DNA from: Trichaptum fuscoviolaceum
Lineage: Eukaryota > Basidiomycota > Agaricomycetes > Hymenochaetales > Trichaptaceae
DNA length: 64,000 bases
Direction: 5' to 3'
NCBI GenBank assembly: GCA_910574455.1
Contig: CAJSYZ010000009.1
Location: 3,427,040 to 3,491,039, forward strand
Positions 31,585 through 43,510 of the stretch are shown here, one piece after another. The translations under genes and the position numbers were made by a program. The notes beneath the pieces were generated by a model. The model was given only the letters and a program-made list of their open reading frames with translations, was not told where the DNA came from and made no database searches. Within the stretch, counting starts at the first letter, position 1. Every line of letters starts with the position of its first letter.

Positions 31585-32769
31585 ATGTCCGCGTCAGACT
31601 CCCGCTCCTCGCGCTCGTCTTCCCCGAGCAATTCCCGGCCACAGTCACCTGCTGTCCAGCTCCCCCGGCTTGTCTCTGTCCCTGCCTCGCCAGCCACGTC
31701 CCGGTCAACTTCCCCAGCCTCGGTAGCACCTCGTCCCCGCTCTCGCCCTGCGTCCCAGACATCGTCTCCAGAAACCCGCGAACTGCGCCGTAAACTGCGC
31801 CTCTGTTTCTACTGCGGTTCTAACGAACATTTGGTTCCCGCATGCCCGACTGCCCCGCCCCGTGCCACGATGCCCCGTCCTACGGTTCCCCGAATCCCGT
31901 CCTCGACCAAGCGCACCCTTTCTGATGCTGATAGGCATGAAAGGCGAAAACTTGGGCTCTGCTTCTACTGCGGAATAAAGGGCCACTTGATTCGCGATTG
32001 TGCTGAAAGGCCGCCCGTGAAAAAAGCCGCTCCCCCCGCAAAGGTCGCACCCCAGAAGTCTAGCCCGAAACGCCAGTTTGCGACGATAGGTGTCCAAGCT
32101 ACGTCCTCGGATTCTGCCCCGGAAACCCGCGCCCCCGCTGCCTCAGAACCGTCTCCCGCCATGTTGAGCCGCGTTGCACAAGTCCTGACCCGAATGGTGC
32201 CCCATTGCACCCGGATAGTCCAAGACACGGATCCCGCGTTCAGCCAGTTCCTGCGTCACGAAGTTGAAAGCCTCTTACAGGGTTTGATACAAGTATGCAT
32301 CTCTGACCTGCAAACGATCCCGTCAACGTCTATTGCCGCCCCGGTCCCGACTGTCACGTCCCCCGCTCCAGACGCTTCGACCCCAGCTTCTCCCGCCGTG
32401 CCTCCAGTTCCCGCACCTGTTTCCCCGGTCCCTGAACCAATTCCCGCTTCGATCCCGACCCCGCTAGACCCCGTTGTTCCCGAACGACTGCTTGGTGCTG
32501 CAGAAGCACAAGCAAACGCGTCCCAAACTCTGGTAGATTTCCTGCACCGAAAATCCCGTCCAGCCCAGTCCCAGTCGATCCCGGAAGGGCCCTCTGAGGC
32601 CGCCCTGCCTGAAGTCTCATCCTCGACCCCCGCTTCGTCCCCGCCCCTGGTCCTTGCGAAACCCGACCGCCTAGGCAAACTGACTGCCTCTCCCCAGCTC
32701 GGTGGGAAAGGCACGCCTCGACGAAAGCAAAGCCGCCCTTTGGCGCGAATTTTGGTCAAAACCCGGTAG
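31585..32769 (+). CDS. Gag-like protein of B1 with two CCHC zinc knuckles
   Basis: 394 residues, from MSASDSRSSRSSSPSNSRP. The N-terminal 70 residues are Ser/Pro/Arg-rich. Two CCHC knuckles follow, in the internally repeated contexts RRKLRLCFYCGSNEHLVPAC and RRKLGLCFYCGIKGHLIRDC. A short helical segment (FLRHEVESLLQGLIQVCI, about residues 220-240) comes next, then a Pro/Ala/Ser-rich C-terminus. No capsid domain like that of family A gag is apparent and there is no protease motif. It is probably an RNA-binding or packaging protein that needs reverse transcriptase and integrase from another element. It is intact. Confidence 0.8.
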   Translation: MSASDSRSSRSSSPSNSRPQSPAVQLPRLVSVPASPATSRSTSPASVAPRPRSRPASQTSSPETRELRRKLRLCFYCGSNEHLVPACPTAPPRATMPRPTVPRIPSSTKRTLSDADRHERRKLGLCFYCGIKGHLIRDCAERPPVKKAAPPAKVAPQKSSPKRQFATIGVQATSSDSAPETRAPAASEPSPAMLSRVAQVLTRMVPHCTRIVQDTDPAFSQFLRHEVESLLQGLIQVCISDLQTIPSTSIAAPVPTVTSPAPDASTPASPAVPPVPAPVSPVPEPIPASIPTPLDPVVPERLLGAAEAQANASQTLVDFLHRKSRPAQSQSIPEGPSEAALPEVSSSTPASSPPLVLAKPDRLGKLTASPQLGGKGTPRRKQSRPLARILVKTR

Positions 32770-32925
32770 ATTCCCCCGCGAATTTTTTTCGGATCATGTT
32801 TAGTCCCGCGTTGGTAATAATGGTTTCTCGACGGAAATCCCGAAAGACTCTGTGCCTTGGTTATGATTATGGTTATTAAGTATTGGTTAATTAGTACGGA
32901 AAGCTAAAGACTACTCTAATCCTTT

Positions 32926-32959
32926 GGTGCTCCGGAGTAGCACCTTTGGAGGGGGGTAA
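32926..32959 (+). promoter_or_regulatory. Hairpin and polypurine tract before 3' LTR of B1
   Basis: GGTGCT-CCGGAGT-AGCACC can form a 6-bp stem (32926-32944). It is followed by TTT and the purine run GGAGGGGGG (32948-32956), 3 bp from the 3' LTR. The frame WCSGVAPLEGGN is still readable and matches WRPGVAPLEGGN at the same place in family A pol. Confidence 0.7.
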
Positions 32960-35526
32960 TGTCGGGATCCCCCAGGACCCCAACATGTCTAAGGCAATCC
33001 CGAACAGAACCCGGTATACTGAAACCCGAATCGCGACCTTGGCTAGATCCCCGAAAGGATCCCCCGCTCTCTGATCCCAGAAGAACCTCTGCTTCGCCAT
33101 GCATTCTCCTGCTAAGAGTTACGCCCCGCTACGACCTCCTCGCCCCTGCTTGTCCTCGCCCACGTCTCCTCGTCAGTCCCCCGCCTCGTCCCCGTGTCTC
33201 GATCCATCCCTAGCCCGCCTCGTCGTTCCCCCGACTCTAGGATGATCCCCCGCTCGCTCCCCGCTCCCGTCATGCTCTGTTCCCCGCTCCAGCGAACCCC
33301 GTGCCTCGCCATAGTCCCGAAGTCACTCACCATAGCCACAGCCATAGCCATAGCCTGCCACAGCCATAGCCATAGCCATAGCTATCCCAGACCTCGTAGG
33401 TTCTCGACTATGCCCGGATACCAGATCCCGGCCTCGCGTCCACAGTCATGAAGTGCAGTTAGGAGATTGATCCACTGCGTCCAAAGCCGACCTCTGTCTG
33501 GCCTTGAGTAAGCCAACACGACAGCGGTCAAGGATTGCTGTCCCGCAATCCTGCCCGGTCACGAACCCTGCCCCGCGCTCGTCCTGCCACGGTGCCCTAG
33601 CTAACCCCTTCGACATCCTGTGCCTCTCGACCTGCCCTTGTTCGTCCACAGCCTGCCCCGCCAGGAATCCCGCCTCGCCGCGAACGCTGTCAAGCGTCCC
33701 CTCTGACAATCCCGCAACCCACGCTCGTTCACGGTTGGAGTCCCGTCAAGACTCCCCCCACTCGTCCACTCGTCCCGGTTGGAGTCCCGCCAAACTCCCC
33801 CCGCTCGTTCCCCGACCAGAGTCTCGCCAGACTCCCCCGCTCATTCCCGGTAGAAACCCCGCTCGCTTCCCGGTTGGAATCCCGCTCCTTTCCCCCGCAC
33901 GATCCCAGTCGAAATCCCGCTCGTTTCCCGCCTCGCGTCCTGTCTCGAATCCCTGCGCAAATCCCCCGCAGGATTCCCGCCTTCAACCCCGCCGCGATTC
34001 CCATCGCAACCCCAGCTAAGTCCCCGCTCTGATTCCCGAAAGATTCCCGCTACGATTCCCGGTCGAAACCTGTCTCGATTCCCGGTCGAAACCCGAACTC
34101 GATTCCCGGTCAAACCCGAACTCGATTCCCAGTCGAAACCCGAACTCGAAACCCGGTCGAAACCCGAACCAGATTCCCTTCATGATCCCGTCGCGAATCG
34201 CGCGAGTTTCCCGTCGTCCAAGGGAAACCCCTTAGCTTCCTGCTCCTCGATGCTAACCTCGTCTTGAGATAGCCCCAGGTGATTGGCCTGGCCACGCACG
34301 TGCCAGCCAACTAGTCTCGTTAGTAGCGTCCTGCCCCGGCCCGCAGACCACATTCCCGCCACCCCGTGTGCGGGATTGATCTCATTGTCCGCAAGGACTC
34401 GAACCCCGTCCTTAGTCGCCCTGCCCCGCGCGCGCCTCGCGATTAGGCTTCGTTACGACATCGAAGCACTGGCCTCTTCGAGGTTGGTCCCTGTCGATCC
34501 CCAGCGACCCTGATCCACGCCAGAAGTTGCCTGCAACTTATCCCGAGACGATGTATGCATTACATCCGCCCCCCACGCTCGTTACCCCGCTGCCTGTGCG
34601 CCAGCTTGATACCTCGCGCACAATTACATTCCTTTAGTTCTCTTTGTTTCACTTGACCATGCTTCACGCTCGTTCCCTTAGATCTTGCCCAGATGTCCCC
34701 CGCACCGAATCCCGAATCCCGGATTCACGTCACCGTATGCGCGGCCTTCGCCCGCAAGATTGTGTAACTAGTTAGTTGCGCGTTTGTGCATGCCCGTTCC
34801 CTGTAGATTCTGCCCAGTAGATAAATACCTGTCGCCACCGTAAGGAGCACTCACTTTTGTCCTCTTGTCGAGTGCTTCCTTAGGTGTGTTTCTGTCTTGT
34901 CTCTAGTGTAGTTTTACAATGCTGACTTGTCGAGTGCTTCCTTAGGGAACCTCCTCCTGATACAGAAGTGTTGCCTTGAGATCCCGGTTATCCTGAGCTC
35001 TCTGCTCCTGTCCTGAGCACGCCTGCTCTCTGGCTCTCTTGTCTCTGTCTTGCCCCGGATCCCGCTCTGCGAATCCCGCCCTGAGTCCTGTCCAGAATCC
35101 CGCTCTGAGATTCCCGCCAGAATCCCGCTCTGAGATTCCCGCCAGAATCCCGCTTGAGATTCCCGCCAAAGTCCCGAACGATTCCCGCTCTGCGATCCCC
35201 GCACGAATCCAGATTCCCGCACGAATCCAGATTCCCGCGCGAATCCAGATTCCCGCCAGAATCCCGCTTGGCATTTCCCCGCGTCTCGACTCTGTTCCCC
35301 CGCGCCTCGACTCTGCCTTCCCCGCCTCGACTCTGACTCCGTCCCGTCCTCGCCTTGAGCCCCCTAGCGTCTCGCCCCCGTAGCCCCGCTCCCCGCGCGA
35401 CTCCGTTGGCGTTGTAGCGTCCTTAACGGTTCCCCTTCGCCTTCTCCGCTGCCGCGCGCTCTCCCAGGCCTTGCCCCGGAAGCCGCTAACGCGCCCCGGC
35501 CCCCAGGTTCCCCCCAGGTCGTAACA
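32960..35526 (+). repeat. 3' LTR of B1
   Basis: 2,567 bp, practically identical to 28917-31482; ends GGTCGTAACA. Confidence 0.93.
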
Positions 35527-35531
35527 GAGAG

Positions 35532-37032
35532 CACATACAACTGATCACTTACACTTCACTTGAAATGCCGATATCTTTTTCGCTACGTCCCTCATTGCAA
35601 TTTCCAAGTCAGAAAAGAGGCCGTTAATGACGGATTCCAGGCAAACACCCAGATTCTCGGCTGAGTGAAGGCAATTTAAGACCTGTTACAGTGTTCAGTA
35701 ATTAATTACTTACCATGGAGCTTTCTCAGCCCATTCTGTGCATCAGGGGATTAGCTGTGACAATCTATCGTTATCTCTTGCACTCACAAATAGACGGTCC
35801 ATCCACTGCTCGACAGCATGATAAACAACCACTTCATTCAGGACATACGGACGCAGGCTCATACTAAAAGAAAAGACCTTGTAAGAAAGGCTATTCAGCA
35901 AAAACCTTGCCTCATCCACTTTCTCCTGCATCTCTAAAACAGTAAAGTTGGTAATAAGGAGTCGCTGTACATTCATATAAACACGTACCATCCTTCTCCC
36001 CATCCAATGCCTTCTCAAGACAAGTCACGGGACCAAGAAGGGCTGCCTGCACTGAGTCTGCTCCATAGATTACCTCGTGTCCACCTCCGACAATACGAAA
36101 ATGCGCAATGAGTTTACCCAACTGATTTAGTCACTACTTTGATGCTTTGCATATAATCATGACACAAAACATACCGTCAATTGCATTTTTTCGCTCTCCC
36201 TAAGTGATAAAAGTTTGATAGCATTTACTAGTAGACACAGACCAAGAAGGTGGATTACAAAACCTCTTGTGGTTAAGACATTTTTTCTTATACTGCGTTA
36301 TTTTCCCCTGGCTTGGCCAGTCATTCTCTGCTATAATTCAGTCAGGATGTATTGGTTTAGATGAAGTTGTGATAGGAGAAGTACCCACACTCATTGTTAC
36401 CCAGGTAGTCTATCGAATCGCTTGCTCTGGGATCTGGCCAGTCGAGGATTTCATTTTCTGCTTGACAAGGCCCCTGATTTGAGGAATTACGGTACTGAGC
36501 CGAGACGACTTTGGTTCCATGTAGTTATTACTGATGATTGAAAGAAAAAGAATTTAACGCACATGCAGCATCAGTCATTTCGCCTATACGGAACTCAGTA
36601 AATTTTCTCTGAGACTCTGCGTTTACTTCAGCACGTGAGATATCAGTATTTGCCTGGGCTGAAGCTTTTGCATTGAGTTGTCCGTTACATGCTGGTTACT
36701 GAAGTGTGACTTACAGTCTCTTCCGGCCACATTCTTAGATATTATATCTAGAGATATCTGAATGTTCTTTGCAACACCCAGTAGTTCGACAAGTATTTTG
36801 TCTGAAACTTGTATTTTAGGTGTATCACCTTGCGCTTTTCTACGATTGAGTCATGCAAGCCACCGGCAACCGTCAACACATACCTATCTCCGCCTCTATA
36901 AAGACACGTTGGTTAATTATGGAAGATTAAACTCAAAAAAGTATAAAACTAACCAGGCATGGTGTCAAGTTGGTCGAGCAAGAAAGGAACGTGAGGAAGG
37001 GAGGTAAAGGAAGTCGGCGCTGAAAGCTTCAT
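35532..37032 (-). pseudogene. 5' part of an unrecognised multi-exon gene, split by elements B1 and KDZ
   Basis: The proposed start at 37032 reads MKLSAPTSFTSLPHVPFLLD. Further short exons read DKILVELLGVAKNIQISLDI (about 36,820-36,740), LNAKASAQANTDISRAEVNA (about 36,680-36,600), LIAHFRIVGGGHEVIYGADS (36,115 on), LEMQEKVDEARFLLNSLSYK, LRPYVLNEVVVYHAVEQWMD and GLFSDLEIAMRDVAKKISAF (ending near 35,560). Introns are about 50 nt. Element B1 sits just after a plausible donor GTGAAG (near 35,560), i.e. in an intron, and exons continue at 28,882. No domain recognised; helical and cytosolic by composition. Splice sites are approximate. Confidence 0.4.
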
Positions 37033-37585
37033 CGATCCTGGAGATTATTTATCTAAGGCAAGGAAGCGCTTGTCAATTGCAAATTCAAGTTACCTTGATC
37101 CGAATTTAACACTAAAATCAAAATGTCAGCAGTTGGAGGAAGATTACGAAAGTTGATGAATATGGATACTTTGAATAGTAGGAGCATCAATATACTAGAG
37201 CTTGCATCGGTACCTAATTTGCACCCATGCGCTGGACTCTGGATGGAGGCACGATTCAACCGGAAATAAAGCTACGTGTGTAATCGTGCGTCTACCTTAT
37301 GTTTGTATAGTCCTGGACTCCTGCAGAGCATAACGCCATGCATCTGCCTCAATTGCGACTGCCTGAACGCGTATGTTTTGCCAATCGTTATCTTTAAACT
37401 TACTGCCAGACATGTTCAAAAGTTCACAGATGTTCAGCAGAGAGCTCTCACAATTGACAGACATCGTGTACATCGCGCCTCACGGTAATGCAAGCTCGAG
37501 TGCAGTATACTGCATATTCTGGGATCTTGGGTGAGTGGGAGAATTGCTCAGGCTGCGGATGCCAGTGACCACTGGCAGTAAGTGA
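37033..37585. other. Intergenic, with a CACTGGCAGT-rich island at its right end
   Basis: No convincing gene. From about 37,500 a short island with GCCAGTGACCACTGGC and GTGGGAACGTAAATTT resembles those at 4,180-4,440 and 5,690-5,830. Confidence 0.35.
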
Positions 37586-37799
37586 GTGCCAGCGTGGGAA
37601 CGTAAATTTAGGCAGTCTGGTGCCAGTGGCAACTGGAAGTTCCGAGTCCGAGTCGGGCGTTCATGTCATCATGATCATGCCATTGCCGAGCTGCCGAATC
37701 TTTTGGACCGTATACGGTATGCTTCGCTTCGAGTTCAAGAATCAAGATGCAGCTTCCCAAGAACAAACATACTTATGCCAGTGAATCCATTTGTTCTTC

Positions 37800-38260
37800 A
37801 CTTTGGCAGGCTTCCCTACCAGCGTCAATTGTAACATTGGCCTCATGGAACACTTCCTACTACAAATATGGTCTAATTTGCCCGGTTCTAACAAAGCCTA
37901 TCTCTCACAAATGACCCAATCCACAAGGATACCTACTCTCAAGCGCTCCTGGACTTCCATTCGTGCCTTGCTCCGGCTACATTGGGATTGGCGCTCATAT
38001 CTTCAATTCACCATACTAGACGTTCAAGACTGTTTATGGTTATACTCCAGGACTAAGCAAAGGGACTCTGCATGTTATCCATACATTGCATATCTTCAAG
38101 CGCTCCTCATATTCGAAACGCACTATCTTGTTATAATTGAAAGATAAGCGCCCGTATCCTCGACTCACTGTAGACGCCCGAAATAAGTAAGTATATACTG
38201 GCACCAGGATTAAAAATAGGGACTTAAAGCGATCTCCCCACAAACATCAACCATGCATAT
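37800..38260. repeat. Degenerate duplicated segment, copy 1
   Basis: GGCTTCCCTACCAGCGTCAA .. ATGGTCTAATTTGCCCGG .. TCTTCAAGCGCTCCT .. TAGACGCCCGAAA .. ACTTAAAGCGATCTCCCC recurs in the same order at 39,488-39,750 with many substitutions. No intact gene. Confidence 0.55.
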
Positions 38261-39487
38261 GAGAGCGAAAGTGTGGATCACATTTAAGTCGTACCACATT
38301 TGATGACATGTCTTCCATAGATCGCTGAATGGTCTTCACGCCAGGAGCTCCGAGTCTCGGATATCGCTTGTGACTTGGGTTGGCGGTGATTCGTGTTGTT
38401 CTTGCCTATGGGTTAGTAGTACTGCATTCAGATGCCTATGGTTGCAAGCCTACTAAAAGCTTTAAGAAAGAAAGCCACGACTTAAAGCAAGGTTGAACTG
38501 ACCAGACGTCTTGGCGGTGGCGAGGTGGAAAAGAGGGAGTCGCCAGGTGAGAAGGAGATAAAGAGCAATAGTGAGAGATTTATCGGAGTCTCAAGACACA
38601 AGAGCATGGAGAGACGGCGCTAGTCACAACTAATATCATCAAAGTGATGATGGAAGGATGGCAGCCGCTATGGAAGCTTCCAACGGATAGTAAAAAGAGA
38701 ACATCTGCGGAAATTTTTCGGTATTACTATGCAGTTGATCTTAGCCTAGTCGAGGACCCAGGAGTAACGCGAGAGAACACCAGAAATCAGTGCAGCTGCC
38801 GCAAAGCGCCGATTGCAATTATTTGCGCCCGTGTTGAAGAAGCTTGATGTGGCTCTTTCCGTCCAACGCGCACTGACTCGGAAACAGCTTAAGAGTGTCA
38901 GAGTTTCTAAGTTCATCATGACTTGCAACTCTCCGGTACGGACATGCATGTCGGGAAACCAGGTGTAGTCTTAGGATAAATGTCAAGTTTCCGAGTCATT
39001 GTCCTAGCATTGAGTGCACTTGACATATATTTCAGCTCACCACATCCATTGTTAACTACCGACTCAACTTGTCCGTTTCCAACCTTCAATCTCGTCATTA
39101 AACGTCTATGCAACATTAGTAAACAAACAGTCATATACTACCCTCGACGCACCTGCTGGCATGAGCATCTTAAGTTATCGCGTCCCTCCTCCGAGTCTAC
39201 CGAACCTTCATGTGGTTGGAGGTTAGTCACAAAGAGAACTGTCACTCGGCTCGGCGTAGAGCGGAGTCATCCAAGTTGAAAGTCGTGGGAATTGAGTGCT
39301 TCAGCGCCCTGCAATCATTGAATTTCCCAGTCTGTGTTTTCTCCTTCAACTTCCACTGCGGCCAGTGCCAGTGAACTGCACGCTCGTTCTCAATCTTTCA
39401 TATAGACCACCAGAGGATATACGACACGCCTCAGCAACCCCCAGGGACCAAAATGTTCCATAAACACATGTGCTCTTTATACACTTA
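38261..39487. other. Non-coding or decayed stretch
   Basis: Only short open stretches without recognisable content. Likely degenerate sequence between diverged repeats. Confidence 0.35.
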
Positions 39488-40080
39488 ATAGGCTTTGCTA
39501 CCAGCGTCAAACGTCTTCTACCTCATGGTACAGACCTCCCACTAGTATGGTCATAATTTCCGCGGTTTGACAGATCCTTTCTCTCGCCAGTGATTCAAGG
39601 GTGCATATCTTTAAGCGCTCCTGAGCTTCGAATAATTGAAGGATAGTCGCCCGCATCCCGAACTCACCACAGACGCCTGAAACTATGTAGGCATAGCCTG
39701 AAATATGAATTAGGACTTCAAGCGATTTCCCCTAGGTCTTCATCAAGCTCAAACTGCCAACAGACTTCTGCTCAGTAGTAGACCTATCCGACCCTTGCTA
39801 CTTGGTCATGTCTTTGTCTAGGCAACTCTGCGGGATGGCAGAGCCACCCGTACTGATATCCGTAAAATCGGGATAAAGTCGCTCGTGCAATGGATCTTTC
39901 CGACTATAACGTGCGGGCTGGCCTCTAATGCCGTCCTGAATCTACACCTAAGATTAGTGAGGCCTTCTCAACTCCTTCGCCAGGGTGGTCAACGGTCAGC
40001 AATTCGATATTCAGCACTATCACAATCCACTCTCGGACTCCAACTTATCCTTTCCGAGTCAATGGCATGCTTCGGAGTGT
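39488..40080. repeat. Degenerate duplicated segment, copy 2, with a decayed P-loop gene exon-like part
   Basis: 39,488-39,750 matches 37,800-38,260. 39,975-40,080 (CGCCAGGGTGGTCAACGGTC .. CTCGGACTCCAACTT .. TCAATGGCATG) resembles exon 1 of the P-loop gene at 41,010-41,100 (CGCCAAGGCGGTCAATAGTC .. CTCTGACTCCAATT .. CCAATGGCATAAC). It looks like the remnant of a tandem duplicate. Confidence 0.45.
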
Positions 40081-40834
40081 CAAGAGTTGTCAAACTAGTA
40101 CAATTCGTGTGGCGGTTGGCCTGTAGGATGGCTCCCCTCAATGCATATATGTCTGAGACTGTACATGTACATGCAGCAGCATCGAGGCATCGCCGTCTTC
40201 CAAGGGAAAGGCAGTTGGTGGGGTGCAAGAATGAATGAAAGACAGAAAGGGGAGGTGCAGAGCAATGTTGTCGTAAATAAGCGCCTACAGAATTACACAC
40301 TTCAAGTTGCCATTTCCGACGATCTCTTTACATAATTGCTGTAGTAACAGCAAATTTTGGCCCTCGGCTATTCGTTCAAGTTGCGTCTTTCCGTAGAACT
40401 TCCGAGATCCAAACAGACGCTTCGCTCTTTCTCAAGCACACTCCTCGTTGGCGCCGACTAATAGTAAACTTAAGTGCCCTTCAATAAACGCTGCAGTCTT
40501 CCCAATCACCCGAAGTTGTAACACCAACTCGTATGGCCTTAATCTCACCCGATTTGACAGATATTTTCTCTCACCTGCAAGAACATCATGAACGTTGCCA
40601 GTCACGGTGGCAGCCATAAGGTCACTACAAGTACGGTATTGAAGTTTCAATTCCACAGCTCACAGATGACGCCCGGTGCCGTGACCAGTAAATGTGGATT
40701 TCAGTGTCAGACACAGAAAGGAATACACTGTATCTCCGCCACTGCTGGCAGCACATTCATTAAGGCTTTACTATGTTCAAAAGGCTTCAAGTCATAGGCT
40801 ATACTAGTCGCCGCTTCCCACTTGTCACTTGACC
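40081..40834. promoter_or_regulatory. Upstream region of the P-loop NTPase gene
   Basis: No gene recognised. Contains a further diverged relative (about 40,490-40,600: ACTCGTATGGCCTTAATCTC, CGATTTGACAGAT) of the segments at 37.9 and 39.55 kb, supporting tandem duplication of the 5' region. Confidence 0.35.
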
Positions 40835-43264
40835 ATGTTTGAACCCAAACACCTATGCTGGGCTGCAAAACCTGGATCGAAATTTGTGAACCCAGGACGT
40901 TTCCGAGCTTCTCATCAGTCGCTCCGGCTATGGAAAGCTTCAGGGAAAGAGCAGGATGGCTACTCCTTTCTTTCTCGGCCAGCGAGCAAAACCGATAGTG
41001 CGTCTTTGACTCGTACGCCAAGGCGGTCAATAGTCGCGAAATCGATCTTCAAGAACTTCGAACCTCGGGCTCTGACTCCAATTCGCCTCACCAATGGCAT
41101 AACGCGGAAGTCTAGCAGTGAGAAACATCAGAGAGATCGTGGATCGGCATGGGCTGGGGGACTGGCGTCATCCGCCCTCCTTGGAATGACTGACGAGCAG
41201 ACTTTTGCCGTCGGTTTGATGTTTTTTGACGCGGTTCTGAAGCCAATCTGCACCATCGGACTGGGTATGTTATCTTTTGATCGTAGAAGACATACACTGA
41301 TGCTTCTCAAACGTAGCATTCCTCGGGGGTGTTGCATACGTGAAATTCTACAAAGCTTATGTAAACAGAAAGGTGCGCAGTCTGCTTAGAGTTTCATCCC
41401 AGTTAGATGACTAGCTTTCCTATAGATGAAAAAGGCTTTTCAGCCAGGTTACGAGCCTGCTCTCCTTGAAGGCAAACGTGAAAATCACCAACGGGGCCTT
41501 CGGACTCGTCGCCTGGAACAGCGACAGCAAATTGACAATATCATATCAGGAAAGGAAAGAGGACAGTATTGGACGCTACTGGGGCCCAAAGTAAGTGATC
41601 TATATCAAACATCCATCCCATACCGCTTGTCTCTCAATTTCGAATGCTGTGCCAGGGTTCAGGCAAATCAACCATGATTTTGGATGCAATGAGTGATATC
41701 AGAGCGGATGGATTGGCATATGTGGAAGCGCACCCTGACTTGGAGGTCTTTCGTCTTCGTCTCGGAAAGGCTTTAAACTTCACGTTCAGCGAGGATACGC
41801 AATCTCTGTTGTTCAAGCGAAAAGATGCCCGAGAAGGTGCGTAACCCACTTCGCATGCCATAACAACGATTTAAGAAAAGGCACGATTAGGTGGACCGTC
41901 TCCCGACATTGAGCGCGGTGAGTACTACGTTTTACATTCGAAGTCCATGAACTGATGTAATAGGTTAGCGTTGGAGCAACTGGAGAAAGTGGCTTCGAAA
42001 GTGTCATATTGTCGGAAGAAGCCTCTCGTACTGGTGTTCAACAACATTCACCATTTCCGGCATACAGACGAGGGTCGAAATACGCTCCTCCAACTTCAGC
42101 AGTATGCAGAGAAATGGGCTGAATGGAGTAAGCTTGTTCTTCTTCTATGTACTCGATGAATGCGATGGCTAACCTCACTATCAGAGATCGTGACGGTAGT
42201 ATTCGTTTCGTGAGCGTGCTTGGTGATTTGTTCCTAAATAGTTCATCTAAGTGTTTCCATAGGGATGATTTTTGGGCATACGATGTTCTCAGTGAGCTAA
42301 TTCTCCTCATGTCCTTTCTTGACTCAACTTCACGCTTTGTTGACAGACAAATATGCCTGTGCTGGCTGCATGGGGACAATCACAGTCAAAGATTTGAACC
42401 AAAAAGAGGCAATTAGTTTTGTCAAGGAATACAATCGCGACAGTCCATCTTCGTCTACAAACACGGGGGAAATAACGGACGCTGTCCTAAAAGCTTTCGA
42501 GGTGATTGGTGGTCGGATATCATTCCTGAAAAGGATGCGCGACATTCTTGAGCGGAATGGTTCAGATCCAATCGAGGCACTCAAATCAGCCACCGAACGT
42601 AGATTGTCACAAGAGAGGGCCTGGTTGTTAGAGGCTGTTGGTCCCGTACCACAGATCACATGCCAAGCGACAAGTGAGGTCAGTCCGTGCTCTCTACATT
42701 AACCATATTTTCGACCAACACACATGACAGCAAATCCTGAGCGTGAAGACCTGGACACTTCTTCACAAGCTAGTCAATAAATACGATGACCATGTTGCTT
42801 CTCTGGGTCCTGAGGTCGGGCTACAGGTGCGAGGAGAATATGAAGGCTTCTACTTGCCCTCTCTTTCTTATGTGAGTTTGCATTCCCAGAAAACACATAC
42901 GTTCACTAAATGTTCGACGTGTGTTACAGGACGAAGCGATGGAGATTATGACTAGCTCCGAGGATATTTATAGTATGCCGCTCCATTTTGCTGCAATAGA
43001 CATGTCTTGATAACTTCTAAGGGTTGGATTCCGATAACATAATAACTATCGATGTGAGCGATAAGCTGACTCGATGCTACTGCTATTCTGCTAATGACTT
43101 CCCACTTCGAATAGGACAGTCATAATGTGAGGCCCGATTCTAACTTCGTACTCCGAGCGGCTCGCGATGTCCTCAAGACAAAGGGCCTTGAAAGACGCTT
43201 GAAGGAAGCTGAAGAGCACTTAGAGCTCGGTCGAGAATCGGTAAACTCAAACAGGAACCCGTAA
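40835..43264 (+). CDS. P-loop NTPase (basidiomycete AAA-like family), multi-exon
   Basis: It starts MFEPKHLCWAAKPGSKF; the first about 80 residues are Ser/Arg-rich with few acids, compatible with a mitochondrial presequence. Exon 1 ends in a hydrophobic stretch (FAVGLMFFDAVLKPICTIGL), possibly one membrane segment. Walker A GPK-GSGKST is split by an intron at about 41,591-41,655. Then come MSDIRADGLAYVEAHPDLEV and Walker B PLVLVFNNIHHF (about 42,025), followed by VVF-DDFWAYDVL and LNQKEAISFVKEYN (about 42,395). Further on are IGGRISFLKRM, QERAWLLEAVG and the C-terminal NIITIDDSHNVRPDS-type block, ending NSNRNP at 43264. This order matches a widespread agaricomycete P-loop NTPase family of uncharacterised role. 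At least ten introns, no disruptive change seen. Likely a resident host gene, convergent with the transporter. Confidence 0.75.
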
Positions 43265-43510
43265 GGTCGGATAGGCTACATATGGTTAGACAATCTGGGT
43301 AAAGTAGGATGACAGCGACGGTATCCTGCACTGGGACATTACTGCGTTCTCGTACAGCTACAAGGATGAGGTCAAGCTGTTCTCGATCCAAGTCGAAGCT
43401 TGTGTATAGAGTGTCCTAGGCACAATTTCCTTTGTTGAAGTCTAAAGATGAGTGATAGACGTACAGGATGAATATTGGAGAGAATATGATAATGGTTTGT
43501 GTGGAGTAGC

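Larger units (their letters stand above)
28917..35526 (+). mobile_element. Non-autonomous long-LTR retrotransposon B1, complete, TSD GAGAG
   Basis: Two LTRs of 2,566 and 2,567 bp flank an internal region of only 1,477 bp holding a gag-like ORF and no protease, RT or integrase. GAGAG precedes (28912-28916) and follows (35527-35531) the element. The only LTR difference I noticed is a 1-base indel (near 30,348 versus 34,391), so insertion is very recent. LTR ends (TGTCGGGATCC..GGTCGTAACA), PBS position and polypurine tract match chromovirus family A. Confidence 0.92.
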
